Assembly (NCBI GenBank): GCA_943913205.1
Contig: CALTWN010000004.1
Location: forward strand, 1-50,005
DNA length: 50,005 nt
Reading direction: 5' to 3'
Origin: an uncultured Bartonella sp.
Lineage (GTDB): Bacteria; Pseudomonadota; Alphaproteobacteria; Rhizobiales; Rhizobiaceae
The translations under genes and the position numbers were made by a program. The notes under the pieces were generated by a model. The model did no database searches. It worked only from the letters and a program-made list of their open reading frames with translations, and was not told the origin of the DNA. Shown here one piece after another: positions 8,950 to 17,113 of this stretch (the stretch's first letter is position 1; every line of letters begins with the position of its first letter).

Positions 8950-9025
8950 GGGCGATTAGCTCAGTTGGTAGAGCGTCTCGTTTACACCGAGAATGTCAGG
9001 AGTTCGAGTCTCTTATCGCCCACCA
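8950..9025 (+). tRNA. tRNA-Val (TAC)
   Basis: 76 nt with encoded ACCA end. The acceptor stem GGGCGAT pairs perfectly with ATCGCCC. The anticodon stem TCTCG/CGAGA encloses TTTACAC, giving anticodon TAC. The T arm reads GGAGTTCGAGTCTC. It is transcribed away from tRNA-Asp; the two share a 135-bp divergent spacer. Confidence 0.97.
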
Positions 9026-9058
9026 TCTACTCCTTCCTAAAAATTTTATAAATTTATG

Positions 9059-9088
9059 TTGATTCTGCATTATTGTTGTAATATTACA
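9059..9088 (+). promoter_or_regulatory. Candidate icd promoter with 12-bp palindrome
   Basis: TTGATT (9059-9064) and TATTAC (9082-9087) at 17-bp spacing form a modest promoter. The -10 is embedded in a perfect palindrome, TGTAATATTACA (9077-9088), which could be an operator. Hexamer matches are 4/6 each, so this is tentative. Confidence 0.35.
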
Positions 9089-9119
9089 GTAATAATATGG
9101 TTCTAAAGGAGATTACATT

Positions 9120-10331
9120 ATGGTTAAAATTAAGGTTGCGAACCCGGTTGTAGAGCTAGATGGCGATGAAATGACGCGCATTATATGGAAGTTTATAAAA
9201 GAAAAACTTATTACTTCATATATAGATGTTGATTTGAAATATTATGATTTGTCTGTACAAAACCGTGACGCAACTAATGATGCTGTGACAGTGGATGCAG
9301 CAAAAGCTATTCAAAAATATGGCGTTGGTGTAAAATGCGCTACAATAACGCCTGATGAAGCACGTGTAAAAGAATTTAATCTTAAAGAAATGTGGAAGTC
9401 TCCAAACGGCACTATCCGCAATATATTGGGGGGTGTAATTTTTCGTGAACCCATAATTTGCTCTAATGTTCCTAGATTAGTTCCTGGGTGGACAAAACCT
9501 ATAATTGTAGGTCGCCATGCCTTTGGTGACCAATATAAAGCTACAAACTTTACCTTTCCTGGTAAGGGTAAATTAAGCATAAAATTTGTAGGTGAAAATG
9601 GCGAAACTATTGAACACGAAGTTTTTGATGCTCCGGGCGCTGGGGTAGCAATGGCTATGTATAATTTAGATGATTCTATACGCAATTTTGCAAGAGCTAG
9701 CTTTACTTATGGCTTAGCCCGTAATTACCCTGTATATTTATCTACAAAAAATACAATCTTGAAAGCTTATGACGGACGTTTTAAAGATATTTTTCAAGAA
9801 ACATATGATAATGAGTTTAAAGAAAAGTTTGAAAAACAGAATTTATGGTATGAACATAGATTAATTGATGATATGGTTGCCTCGGCTTTGAAGTGGTCGG
9901 GCGGATATGTTTGGGCATGTAAAAATTATGACGGTGATGTGCAGTCTGATATTGTGGCACAAGGTTTTGGTTCTTTAGGTTTAATGACCTCTGTACTGGT
10001 TACACCTGATGGTAGTGTGGTTGAAGCAGAAGCTGCCCACGGCACGGTTACCCGACACTACAGACAGCATCAAAAAGGTGAGGAAACTTCAACTAATTCT
10101 ATTGCTTCAATTTTTGCATGGACAAAAGCTTTAGAGCATCGGGCAAAATTAGATAATAACTCTGACCTAAAAGCATTTGCGGAAACACTTGAAAAAGTTT
10201 GTGTGAGCACTGTAGAAGATGGGTTTATGACTAAAGATTTAGCTTTACTTATTGGACCGGAGCAAAAATGGCTAACCACACACGGGTTTTTAGATAAAGT
10301 GAATGAAAATTTAAAAAAAGCTTTGGCTTAA
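9120..10331 (+). CDS. icd: NADP-dependent isocitrate dehydrogenase, homodimeric eukaryote-like type
   Basis: 403 residues, the length of the mitochondrion-like IDH subfamily common in alphaproteobacteria. It converts isocitrate to 2-oxoglutarate with NADPH formation in the TCA cycle. Visible hallmarks are the start NPVVELDGDEMTRIIWKFIK, the isocitrate-binding SPNGTIRNILGG region, WYEHRLIDDMVA, and the NADP-adenine region AAHGTVTRHYRQHQKGEETS. A strong AAGGAG lies about 8 nt before the ATG. It stands alone between tRNA-Val and a bidirectional terminator shared with the convergent kinase gene. Confidence 0.96.
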   Translation: MVKIKVANPVVELDGDEMTRIIWKFIKEKLITSYIDVDLKYYDLSVQNRDATNDAVTVDAAKAIQKYGVGVKCATITPDEARVKEFNLKEMWKSPNGTIRNILGGVIFREPIICSNVPRLVPGWTKPIIVGRHAFGDQYKATNFTFPGKGKLSIKFVGENGETIEHEVFDAPGAGVAMAMYNLDDSIRNFARASFTYGLARNYPVYLSTKNTILKAYDGRFKDIFQETYDNEFKEKFEKQNLWYEHRLIDDMVASALKWSGGYVWACKNYDGDVQSDIVAQGFGSLGLMTSVLVTPDGSVVEAEAAHGTVTRHYRQHQKGEETSTNSIASIFAWTKALEHRAKLDNNSDLKAFAETLEKVCVSTVEDGFMTKDLALLIGPEQKWLTTHGFLDKVNENLKKALA

Positions 10332-10338
10332 AACAACC

Positions 10339-10376
10339 AATCCAAGAGGCACTAAGTGGTCTCTTGGATTTTTTTT
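10339..10376 (+). terminator. Intrinsic terminator of icd
   Basis: A perfect 10-bp stem, AATCCAAGAG (10339-10348) with CTCTTGGATT (10361-10370), continued into the loop by CAC/GTG, followed by a T run ending at 10376. The right arm and T run lie inside the last codons of the convergent kinase gene, which stops at 10352. The kinase coding sequence and the icd terminator therefore share DNA. Confidence 0.9.
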
Positions 10377-12082
10377 ATGCTAGCAGCTAATTCCTTAAGA
10401 GAAATTGGCTTTGCTAAAAAGTAAAAATCATTATTTTCTAGATTATATTTTTCCGTAAATGCCTCTTTTGTATATCCAGAAATAAAAACAAATTTAGTTT
10501 TTACACCTGTTTTTTGTATTTCAGCATAAAAGCTGGGGCCATCCATAACTGGCATAATAACATCTGAGATGATTAAATTTATTTTATCTTTATTAGTTTT
10601 AAATAAAGTAAAGGCTTCTTGTCCATTTGATGCCTCTAATATTTCATATCCTCTAGATTTTAGGGCCCTGGCACAGCTTTTCCTAACTATATCTTCATCA
10701 TCTACTAACAATATGGTGGCGGTACCTGATAAATCTTCAGTTTTTTGTTGTTCTACTTCTTTTATTTTTACAACTGAAACATCTTTTACTGCTGGTAAAA
10801 ATATTAAAAACTCTGTACCTTCACCTATAACAGAATTACATTTTATAAAACCTCCTTGTTGTTTTACAATACCATAAGACATGGCAAGTCCCAGCCCTGT
10901 GCCCTTACCTACTTCTTTTGTTGTAAAAAATGGTTCAAATATCTTATCACGGATAGATTCAGCGATGCCTGGACCTGTATCGCTTACTTGTACTAAAACA
11001 TAATTTGTATTTTCTAGCTCATCAAAGTTAAATTTTGAAATCTCGTGCGCGAAAACATTTTTTACATTAATATCAATAGTTCCTTGGTTATCACCTATTG
11101 CATCTTTTGCGTTTATTAATAAATTTACGAGAACCCTTTGAAATGAAGCCTTGTCTAACTTTGTTTGCCAGACATCATAGGTATAATGCATTTTAAGCTT
11201 AATATTTGTTCCCATCATTCGCTCTAAAAGAGAGCGCGTTTCAGCTACAATATCGGCTACATTACATATGTCAACCTGGAGGGTTTGTCTTCGAGAAAAA
11301 GCAAGCAACTGTTGTACTAACGAGGCAGCACGATTAGCGTTTTGTTTTATTGTTAATAAATCTGGGTGTGAAGGATCAGAACTTCTATGGCTTGCAAGCA
11401 AAAAATCACATGACATAATTATGGCGGTTAATATATTATTAAAATCATGTGCGATACCGCCTGCAAGTTGTCCTACTGCTTGCATTTTTTGGTTATGCCC
11501 TACCTCTTGCTCTAAAACCTTTTGCTTAGTAATTTCGATAAAAGATAAAATAATATTATTTTCTTCTGCATGTTTTATAAAAACTTTTACAATTTTATGT
11601 TTTAACTGCAGCTCAGAGCAAACTTTAGTTGTACTTAGTTCTTTAAAAAAATTTAAAAATACAGCTTTATTTTCTATAAATAAATTATTAAACAGCGTAT
11701 TGCTGGATTTAATAATATTTTTTTCATTAAGCTCTACAACCGGTATAGGCAAAAATTCTATATCTATTTTTTCATTTATTATTTTTAACTTATTAATGAA
11801 CCATATTGTATTATTGCCTTTTTTCTCCACTGTTATAATTTTTTTATTTATTATAGATGTTCCGATGCCTTCAGCTAAGGTCTTATTTTTTAAACAATAT
11901 AATTGCTTTGCATGTTCTTGCGTCTCTGATAAAAAATCAAAAACAGACAGAGCGCGTGAATTTGTCATAAATTTATATTTTTTATTAACAAATATTACTT
12001 TGTCGCTTGCATCTAATACACAAATAGCTTGGCGAGATTTTTGTAAAAAATGATATTTAAAAGCTCGAATAAAATCAAACAT
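10352..12082 (-). CDS. cckA: CckA-like hybrid sensor histidine kinase (PAS-HK-REC)
   Basis: 576 residues. PAS-like region about 15-190, dimerisation/phospho-acceptor helix GGIAHDFNN with His212, ATPase N-box with Asn304, G1 SDTGPGI (347-353), G2 GKGTGLGLA (372-380), and a receiver domain with Asp487 and Lys538. This order and the H-box match CckA, which in alphaproteobacteria phosphorylates ChpT and through it CtrA and CpdR to control the cell cycle. Unlike Caulobacter CckA, no membrane helix is evident at the N-terminus (FDFIRAFKYHFLQKSRQAIC has charged residues), so it may be cytosolic. No chpT, ctrA or cpdR occurs in the window, so CckA is a family call. Convergent with icd. Confidence 0.85.
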   Translation of the reverse strand: MFDFIRAFKYHFLQKSRQAICVLDASDKVIFVNKKYKFMTNSRALSVFDFLSETQEHAKQLYCLKNKTLAEGIGTSIINKKIITVEKKGNNTIWFINKLKIINEKIDIEFLPIPVVELNEKNIIKSSNTLFNNLFIENKAVFLNFFKELSTTKVCSELQLKHKIVKVFIKHAEENNIILSFIEITKQKVLEQEVGHNQKMQAVGQLAGGIAHDFNNILTAIIMSCDFLLASHRSSDPSHPDLLTIKQNANRAASLVQQLLAFSRRQTLQVDICNVADIVAETRSLLERMMGTNIKLKMHYTYDVWQTKLDKASFQRVLVNLLINAKDAIGDNQGTIDINVKNVFAHEISKFNFDELENTNYVLVQVSDTGPGIAESIRDKIFEPFFTTKEVGKGTGLGLAMSYGIVKQQGGFIKCNSVIGEGTEFLIFLPAVKDVSVVKIKEVEQQKTEDLSGTATILLVDDEDIVRKSCARALKSRGYEILEASNGQEAFTLFKTNKDKINLIISDVIMPVMDGPSFYAEIQKTGVKTKFVFISGYTKEAFTEKYNLENNDFYFLAKPISLKELAASIKKIQETT

Positions 12083-12175
12083 ATAATTATAAGCTCTGGT
12101 TGAAGTTTAAATTAATATAATATAATAATATGTTTTATAAAACTAAACATTATGTAAATAACTAGAAAGCGAACT

Positions 12176-12454
12176 ATGCTTTACAATAATACTACTTCTA
12201 TTTTAGGGCACAGCTTTATAGGCGCTATATTAGCTTTTATTTTTGTTATTGCTCTTATTTATATCACCTTATTTGTGCTAAATAAATTATCAAAGGGATA
12301 TAAATTTAAAAAAAACTATACAAACAGCATAGAAGTTATTGAACGCACATGGCTAGATAGTAAGCGTCAAGCTATAATACTTAAAAGGGATGAAAAATAT
12401 CATTTAATAATGCTTAGCCCACAAAATGAAACACTTATTGAAACCTTCGAATAA
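12176..12454 (+). CDS. FliO-like small membrane protein
   Basis: 92 residues: one strong membrane helix (about 16-38), then a short cytosolic domain with IEVIERTWLDSKRQAIILKR and a terminal hydrophobic strand pair. This pattern resembles the FliO/MopB family of the flagellar export apparatus. No other flagellar gene is in the window, so the name marks similarity, not motility. It is divergent from the kinase gene (93 bp between starts). Its stop abuts that of the convergent flavin reductase. Ribosome site is weak. Confidence 0.6.
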   Translation: MLYNNTTSILGHSFIGAILAFIFVIALIYITLFVLNKLSKGYKFKKNYTNSIEVIERTWLDSKRQAIILKRDEKYHLIMLSPQNETLIETFE

Positions 12455-12958
12455 TTATAATTTAAAAAATTGATTTTTTGCACGAAGTAATAATTTAGAC
12501 TCTTCCGTATCTTGATCTCTATAAACATCTACTACTTTTCCTATTAAAATATAATGCGTAGCATGTTCATAAAAAGCGTCTAAAATACAATCAAACACTA
12601 GGTAAGCTTTAGGTAATATAGGAGCACCTGTTTTAAGGGTTTTATTTTTTAAATAATTAAATTTTTCGCAATTTGTGGTATTTGTTCTACCTCCAAATAT
12701 TCCAATTAATTCTTCATGTTGTTGACTTAAAGTATTTATACTAAACACTTTATTTTGTAAAAATAGCTGATTATTTTCTCTACCTTTTTGCACACAAACT
12801 AGCATACTAGGCGGACTAAAAGAAAATGGCAAAACAGAAGAAACCGTAATTGCACGCTTTCCAGCAATACCGTCTGTGGCTAGAATATGCACCGAGCATG
12901 GAAAAAAATAAACAAGATCTTTAAATTTCTCAAGATCTACTTCTTGATGTATAGACAC
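12455..12958 (-). CDS. Flavin reductase-like FMN-binding protein
   Basis: 167 residues of the flavin_reductase (HpaC/RutF-like) split-barrel family. Visible features are the GKRAITVSSVLPFSFSPPSM block near residues 32-51, CVQKGRENNQLF and NTLSQQHEELIGIFGG. Such proteins reduce FMN or FAD with NAD(P)H to supply a partner monooxygenase. No partner oxygenase is nearby, so the physiological acceptor is unknown. The 102 bp to rpe hold divergent promoters. Confidence 0.8.
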   Translation of the reverse strand: MSIHQEVDLEKFKDLVYFFPCSVHILATDGIAGKRAITVSSVLPFSFSPPSMLVCVQKGRENNQLFLQNKVFSINTLSQQHEELIGIFGGRTNTTNCEKFNYLKNKTLKTGAPILPKAYLVFDCILDAFYEHATHYILIGKVVDVYRDQDTEESKLLLRAKNQFFKL

Positions 12959-13005
12959 AGCTACTTTGCTCCTTTTTTATTCTAATATAATAATAAAATA
13001 GAACT

Positions 13006-13033
13006 TTGCAATAAAACTATTCTTTGTTATGAT
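13006..13033 (+). promoter_or_regulatory. Predicted promoter of the rpe-purB-pur gene run
   Basis: TTGCAA (13006-13011), a 16-bp spacer, TATGAT (13028-13033; 5 of 6 matches). Placed 27 bp before the rpe ATG. The same transcript could extend through purB and the hydrolase, since those genes overlap. Confidence 0.45.
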
Positions 13034-13060
13034 TTTTTAAATATCTACAGAAAGTTTAAT

Positions 13061-13729
13061 ATGATTAAAACTAATTTTATAGCACCTTCACTGTTAGGTG
13101 CTGATTTTACTAAACTAGGTAGCGAAGTTAAAGATGTTATAGAGGCAGGTGCTGATTGGTTGCATCTAGATATTATGGATGGACATTTTGTACCAAATAT
13201 AAGCTATGGATCCGGAGTTATTCGCGCTATTCGTCCATTAACAGATGCTATTTTTGATGCCCATCTGATGATAGAAAATTGCGACCATTATATAGATGAA
13301 TTTTCTAAATCTGGATGCGATATTATAACTATTCATGCCGAAAATAATTATCATTTACATCGAAGCCTACACTATATAAAGCAGCTTGGAAAAAAAGCTG
13401 GGCTTGCATTAAACCCTGCAACAAATATTAATATATTAGAACCCTTACTTGACGATGTAGATTTAATTCTTATTATGTCTGTAAACCCTGGGTTTGGTGG
13501 ACAAAATTTTATTAATAATAGCTTAAATAAAATAACACAAGTAAAACAGCTTATAGGAAACAGGCCCATATATCTAGAAGTTGATGGCGGTATAAATGAT
13601 GAAAATATCGGCCTAATTGCAAAAAGCGGTGCTAATGTTTTTGTAGCTGGCTCTTATATATTCAAAGATGGTAACCTAGCTATTTATAAACAACGCATTA
13701 CCAATTTACGCAAAAGGATAATCTTATGA
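13061..13729 (+). CDS. rpe: Ribulose-phosphate 3-epimerase
   Basis: 222 residues, a TIM-barrel enzyme interconverting ribulose-5-phosphate and xylulose-5-phosphate in the pentose phosphate pathway. Motifs seen: WLHLDIMDGHFVPNISYG (metal and catalytic Asp), DAHLMIEN, MSVNPGFGGQ (phosphate loop) and VDGGI (second catalytic Asp). The stop overlaps the purB start as ATGA. It supplies pentose phosphate upstream of the purine genes that follow. Complete. Confidence 0.96.
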   Translation: MIKTNFIAPSLLGADFTKLGSEVKDVIEAGADWLHLDIMDGHFVPNISYGSGVIRAIRPLTDAIFDAHLMIENCDHYIDEFSKSGCDIITIHAENNYHLHRSLHYIKQLGKKAGLALNPATNINILEPLLDDVDLILIMSVNPGFGGQNFINNSLNKITQVKQLIGNRPIYLEVDGGINDENIGLIAKSGANVFVAGSYIFKDGNLAIYKQRITNLRKRIIL

Positions 13730-15051
13730 TTGAGCGCTATTCTAGACCCGAAATGAAAAATATATGGTCTTGTGAGCATCGCTATAGAATATGGTTTGAA
13801 GTTGAAGCTTATGTTTGCGAAGCTTTGGCTTCTATAGGTAAAATTCCAAAAGAAGCAGCCAAAAATATTTGGGAAAAAGGCAGTAAAGCTCAGTTTAATG
13901 CTGCTCGTATAGCAGAAATTGAAAATGAAACTAAGCATGATGTTATAGCTTTTCTCACTCATCTTGGGGAGTTTATTGGCGATGATGCTAGATATATACA
14001 TCAAGGTTTAACATCTTCAGATTTATTAGATACTTCGCTTAACCTACAATTACTGCAATCTTCTGACTTGTTGCTTAAAAATTTAGAAAATTTATTAGAC
14101 GTTTTAAAGAAAGTAGCTATAGAACATAAATATAGTTTAACTATTGGCAGAAGTCACGGTATACATGCAGAGCCTACAACCTTCGGACTAAAAATAGCTG
14201 TAGCCTATAGCGAATTTTTACGATGCAAACATAGGCTTATCGAAGCAAAAAAGGAAATTTCTATTTGTGCTATATCAGGCGCTGTTGGTACATTTGCAAA
14301 TATTGATCCTTATGTTGAAAATTATGTATCTCAAAAGCTTAATATGCAAGTTGAACTTATATCTACCCAAGTAGTACCGCGCGATAGACACGCAGTATTT
14401 TTTAGTACATTAGCTATTATAGCTAGTTCTGTTGAACGGCTTGCTATTGAAATTAGACATTTACAACGAACAGAAGTTTTAGAAGTAGAAGAAATGTTTA
14501 CTAAAGGGCAAAAAGGCTCTTCGGCTATGCCACATAAACGAAATCCTGTTTTGAGTGAAAATTTAACCGGCCTAGCCCGTATTATACGCTCTTACGCTTT
14601 ACCTGCTATGGAAAATATAGCACTTTGGCACGAAAGAGATATATCGCACTCATCAGTTGAGCGATTTATAGCACCTGATGCTTGCATAACCCTTGACTTT
14701 GCCTTAGCTCGGTTAACTCAGCTTATGGATAATTTAGTAATTTACCCTAAAAATATGGAAAAAAATTTAAATAAATTAAATGGGCTTATTCACTCACAAA
14801 GGGTTTTGTTAGCTTTAATCGAAAAAGGGGTAAGTCGTGAAGCTGCTTATAAAATTGTACAAAGAAATGCTATGAAGGTTTGGGAGCAAAATAAAGATTT
14901 TAAAACGGAACTACAGAATGATAAAGACGTAAACGCCATTCTTTTAAATGATGAAATAGATTTACTTTTTGATAATAGCTACCATATTAAATATGTAGAC
15001 ACTATTTTTAAACGCGTGTTTGAACAGGATTTAAAATATGAAGCTAAATGA
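13726..15051 (+). CDS. purB: Adenylosuccinate lyase
   Basis: 441 residues of the fumarase/aspartase superfamily. It carries the signature SSAMPHKRNPVLSENLTG and the substrate-binding His regions (KHDVIAFL, RSHGIHAEP). It cleaves SAICAR to AICAR and adenylosuccinate to AMP, both with release of fumarate. Coupled to rpe by a 4-bp ATGA overlap. Its last 14 bp overlap the following hydrolase gene. Length and motifs are normal for the alphaproteobacterial form. Confidence 0.96.
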   Translation: MIERYSRPEMKNIWSCEHRYRIWFEVEAYVCEALASIGKIPKEAAKNIWEKGSKAQFNAARIAEIENETKHDVIAFLTHLGEFIGDDARYIHQGLTSSDLLDTSLNLQLLQSSDLLLKNLENLLDVLKKVAIEHKYSLTIGRSHGIHAEPTTFGLKIAVAYSEFLRCKHRLIEAKKEISICAISGAVGTFANIDPYVENYVSQKLNMQVELISTQVVPRDRHAVFFSTLAIIASSVERLAIEIRHLQRTEVLEVEEMFTKGQKGSSAMPHKRNPVLSENLTGLARIIRSYALPAMENIALWHERDISHSSVERFIAPDACITLDFALARLTQLMDNLVIYPKNMEKNLNKLNGLIHSQRVLLALIEKGVSREAAYKIVQRNAMKVWEQNKDFKTELQNDKDVNAILLNDEIDLLFDNSYHIKYVDTIFKRVFEQDLKYEAK

Positions 15052-15643
15052 GGCAGATATCTTATTAATAACGGCTACTAACTTTACACAGTATTTAGAG
15101 AATCTTAATTTAAAAACCGAACATTCAACTTCCAAAGAAGAACATTGGCAATATCGTTGGCATAAAAAAATACCAACCTCTAGGCTTATCGAAGCTCCCA
15201 TATTAAGAGAAAATGATAATATAACAGTAAATCACGCTTTTTTACAATGGGTTTCTGATATTAAAAATGCGATTACTAGCGCCACAAAACCGGTTTTATT
15301 TATTTGCCATAGTTATGGTGTATGTGCGGCGCTCACAGCTATAACCGATTTGATACCAAATATAAAGCAACAAATAAAAGGTGCTTTTTTTGTAGCTCCA
15401 GCTTTATTTGAAAGCGAGGATAATATTCACGCTATACAATCATCTAAACTTTCTTTTCCTTCTTTTTTAATATCTAGCACAAATGATACTATGCTCAACC
15501 AAATAAAGGCTAAAGAGCTTGCTACAAATCTTGGTTCTTTCTTTTTAGATGCGGGAGAAAGCGGCCATATCGATGCTAGTACAGGACACGGACCATGGCC
15601 AGAAGGATTGCTGATTCTATCGCAATTTCTTGGTAAGCTTTAA
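15038..15643 (+). CDS. RBBP9/YdeN-type serine hydrolase
   Basis: 201 residues. Three blocks identify the Ser_hydrolase (RBBP9/YdeN) family: nucleophile elbow CHSYG, an STNDTM acid segment (Asp of the triad), and GHIDASTGHGPWPEG carrying the catalytic His. The substrate of bacterial members is unknown. The start ATG lies inside the end of purB (14-bp overlap), so the two are probably co-translated, though no functional link to purines is known to me. Family is confident, role is not. Confidence 0.8.
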   Translation: MKLNEADILLITATNFTQYLENLNLKTEHSTSKEEHWQYRWHKKIPTSRLIEAPILRENDNITVNHAFLQWVSDIKNAITSATKPVLFICHSYGVCAALTAITDLIPNIKQQIKGAFFVAPALFESEDNIHAIQSSKLSFPSFLISSTNDTMLNQIKAKELATNLGSFFLDAGESGHIDASTGHGPWPEGLLILSQFLGKL

Positions 15644-15684
15644 TTGTATTTGCTATATATAATAATATCTATTATAATATCGCT

Positions 15685-16446
15685 ATGAAGCGTCGTGTTC
15701 GCCTATTTGAAGGCAGGTCTAAAATTGTTTATGAAGGTCCAAAGCCACAAACAAATATTTTATTTTTTAAAGATGATGTCAGCAACCTCAGCGCAGCCAA
15801 CCGTGAAGTTTTAGATGGTAGAGGTGTTTTAAGCAATAGAATAAGTGAACATATTTTTACATCATTAAAATATATTGGTATTCCTACCCATTTTATAAAA
15901 CGCTTGAATATGCGAGAGCAATTAGTGCGTGCTGCAGATATAATACCTTTAAAAGTAGCTGTTCGTAACGCTGCCGTTGGATCTCTAGCACATAGGTTTA
16001 ATTTGACACCTGGCACACAGCTTTCGCAACCTATCATTGAATTTTTTTACAAAAATCAAAAGCAAAATTATCCACTTGTAAATGAAGATCATATAGCAGC
16101 TTTTAATATAGCGACTGCGCAGGAAATAGATGATATTATACAATATGCTATGCGAATAAACGATTTTTTAGTTGGTTTTTTTGCTTCTGTTAATTTACAA
16201 CTACTTGATTTTAAACTAGAATTTGGCAGATTATATTATGGCAATATAATGCAAATTATGGTTGTAGATGATTTATCGCCTGAAAATATTAGACTTTTTG
16301 ATACAAAAAATGATCAATTTTTAACTAGCAATTTAGCTAATGAAACAACTCCAAATATGTTTTATTATACCACTATAGCAAACAGACTTGGCTTGCTTCA
16401 CGAATCAGAAAGACCAAAAACCTTTACGCCATATTTAGTTCCCTAA
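15685..16446 (+). CDS. purC: Phosphoribosylaminoimidazole-succinocarboxamide synthase
   Basis: 253 residues. SAICAR synthetase blocks are clear: IVYEGP, FKDDVS, GRGVLSNRISEH, GIPTHFIKRLNMREQLV, VAVRNAAVGSL, DFKLEFGR and VDDLSPENIRLFD. It condenses CAIR with aspartate in purine synthesis. No ribosome site is obvious before the ATG. Residues from about 215 on are AT-coded and less conserved than the core. Only 4 bp separate it from purQ, where many alphaproteobacteria have purS. Confidence 0.95.
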   Translation: MKRRVRLFEGRSKIVYEGPKPQTNILFFKDDVSNLSAANREVLDGRGVLSNRISEHIFTSLKYIGIPTHFIKRLNMREQLVRAADIIPLKVAVRNAAVGSLAHRFNLTPGTQLSQPIIEFFYKNQKQNYPLVNEDHIAAFNIATAQEIDDIIQYAMRINDFLVGFFASVNLQLLDFKLEFGRLYYGNIMQIMVVDDLSPENIRLFDTKNDQFLTSNLANETTPNMFYYTTIANRLGLLHESERPKTFTPYLVP

Positions 16447-16450
16447 AACT

Positions 16451-17113
16451 ATGAAAATAGCTATTTTATTGTTTCCAGGCACTAATCGTGCTGCTGACAT
16501 AGCGAAATGCTTAAGTTTTTTTACTAAAGCTACTATTTCTTTTATACCGCCACAAACTACAAGCCTAGATGGATATAATGTTATTATTATTCCTGGGGGG
16601 TTTTCTTATGGCGATGAAAATGGTTATGGCAAAATAGCAGCTTCCCAGCCTATAATTAAAGCGCTTCGCAAGGCAGTATTATCCGGCACACCCACTTTGG
16701 GTATATGCAATGGCTTCCAAATATTAATTGCAAGCAGACTCTTGCCTGGGGAATTACGAGCCAATAGAAATAAACAATTTATTGCAAAAAATGTTAAGTT
16801 AACTGTAGTAAATAATAATACCATATTTACCAATAAATACAGAAAAAATGAAGTTATCAAGCTTCCTATTGCAAATTATGCCGGACAATATTGGGCCTGC
16901 TCTAACACAATAAAAACCCTTGAAGATAACGCTCAAATAGTTTTAAAATACAAAGATAATATTAATGGTTCTGTAAATAACATAGCAGCTATTATAAACA
17001 AACAAGGAAATGTTTTAGGCTTAATGCCACATCCAGAAAATTATTATATTTCCTACCAAGGTGGGAATGACGGCGCCCCCCTGTTTCGCAGTTTATTAAA
17101 ATTTATAACATGA
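16451..17113 (+). CDS. purQ: FGAM synthase subunit, glutaminase (PurQ)
   Basis: 220 residues, class I glutamine amidotransferase. Catalytic Cys86 in GICNGFQ and the His194/Glu196 pair in MPHPEN are present. The loop after PGGFSYGD reads ENGYGKIAA where family members usually have a YLRxGAIA-type sequence. PurQ frees ammonia for PurL to turn FGAR into FGAM. Its stop overlaps the purL ATG (ATGA). The coding sequence is strikingly rich in Asn, Lys and Ile codons compared with purB. Confidence 0.93.
   Translation: MKIAILLFPGTNRAADIAKCLSFFTKATISFIPPQTTSLDGYNVIIIPGGFSYGDENGYGKIAASQPIIKALRKAVLSGTPTLGICNGFQILIASRLLPGELRANRNKQFIAKNVKLTVVNNNTIFTNKYRKNEVIKLPIANYAGQYWACSNTIKTLEDNAQIVLKYKDNINGSVNNIAAIINKQGNVLGLMPHPENYYISYQGGNDGAPLFRSLLKFIT

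Noticed and set aside
11268..12053. 261-codon plus-strand open frame opposite the CckA-like kinase
   Set aside because: It mirrors the kinase coding strand, has no recognisable domain, and its Ser/Phe/Ile-rich composition is what antisense reading of AT-rich DNA gives.
12176..12454. Evidence that the organism is flagellated
   Set aside because: One FliO-like small protein is not enough; no other flagellar gene is in the window.
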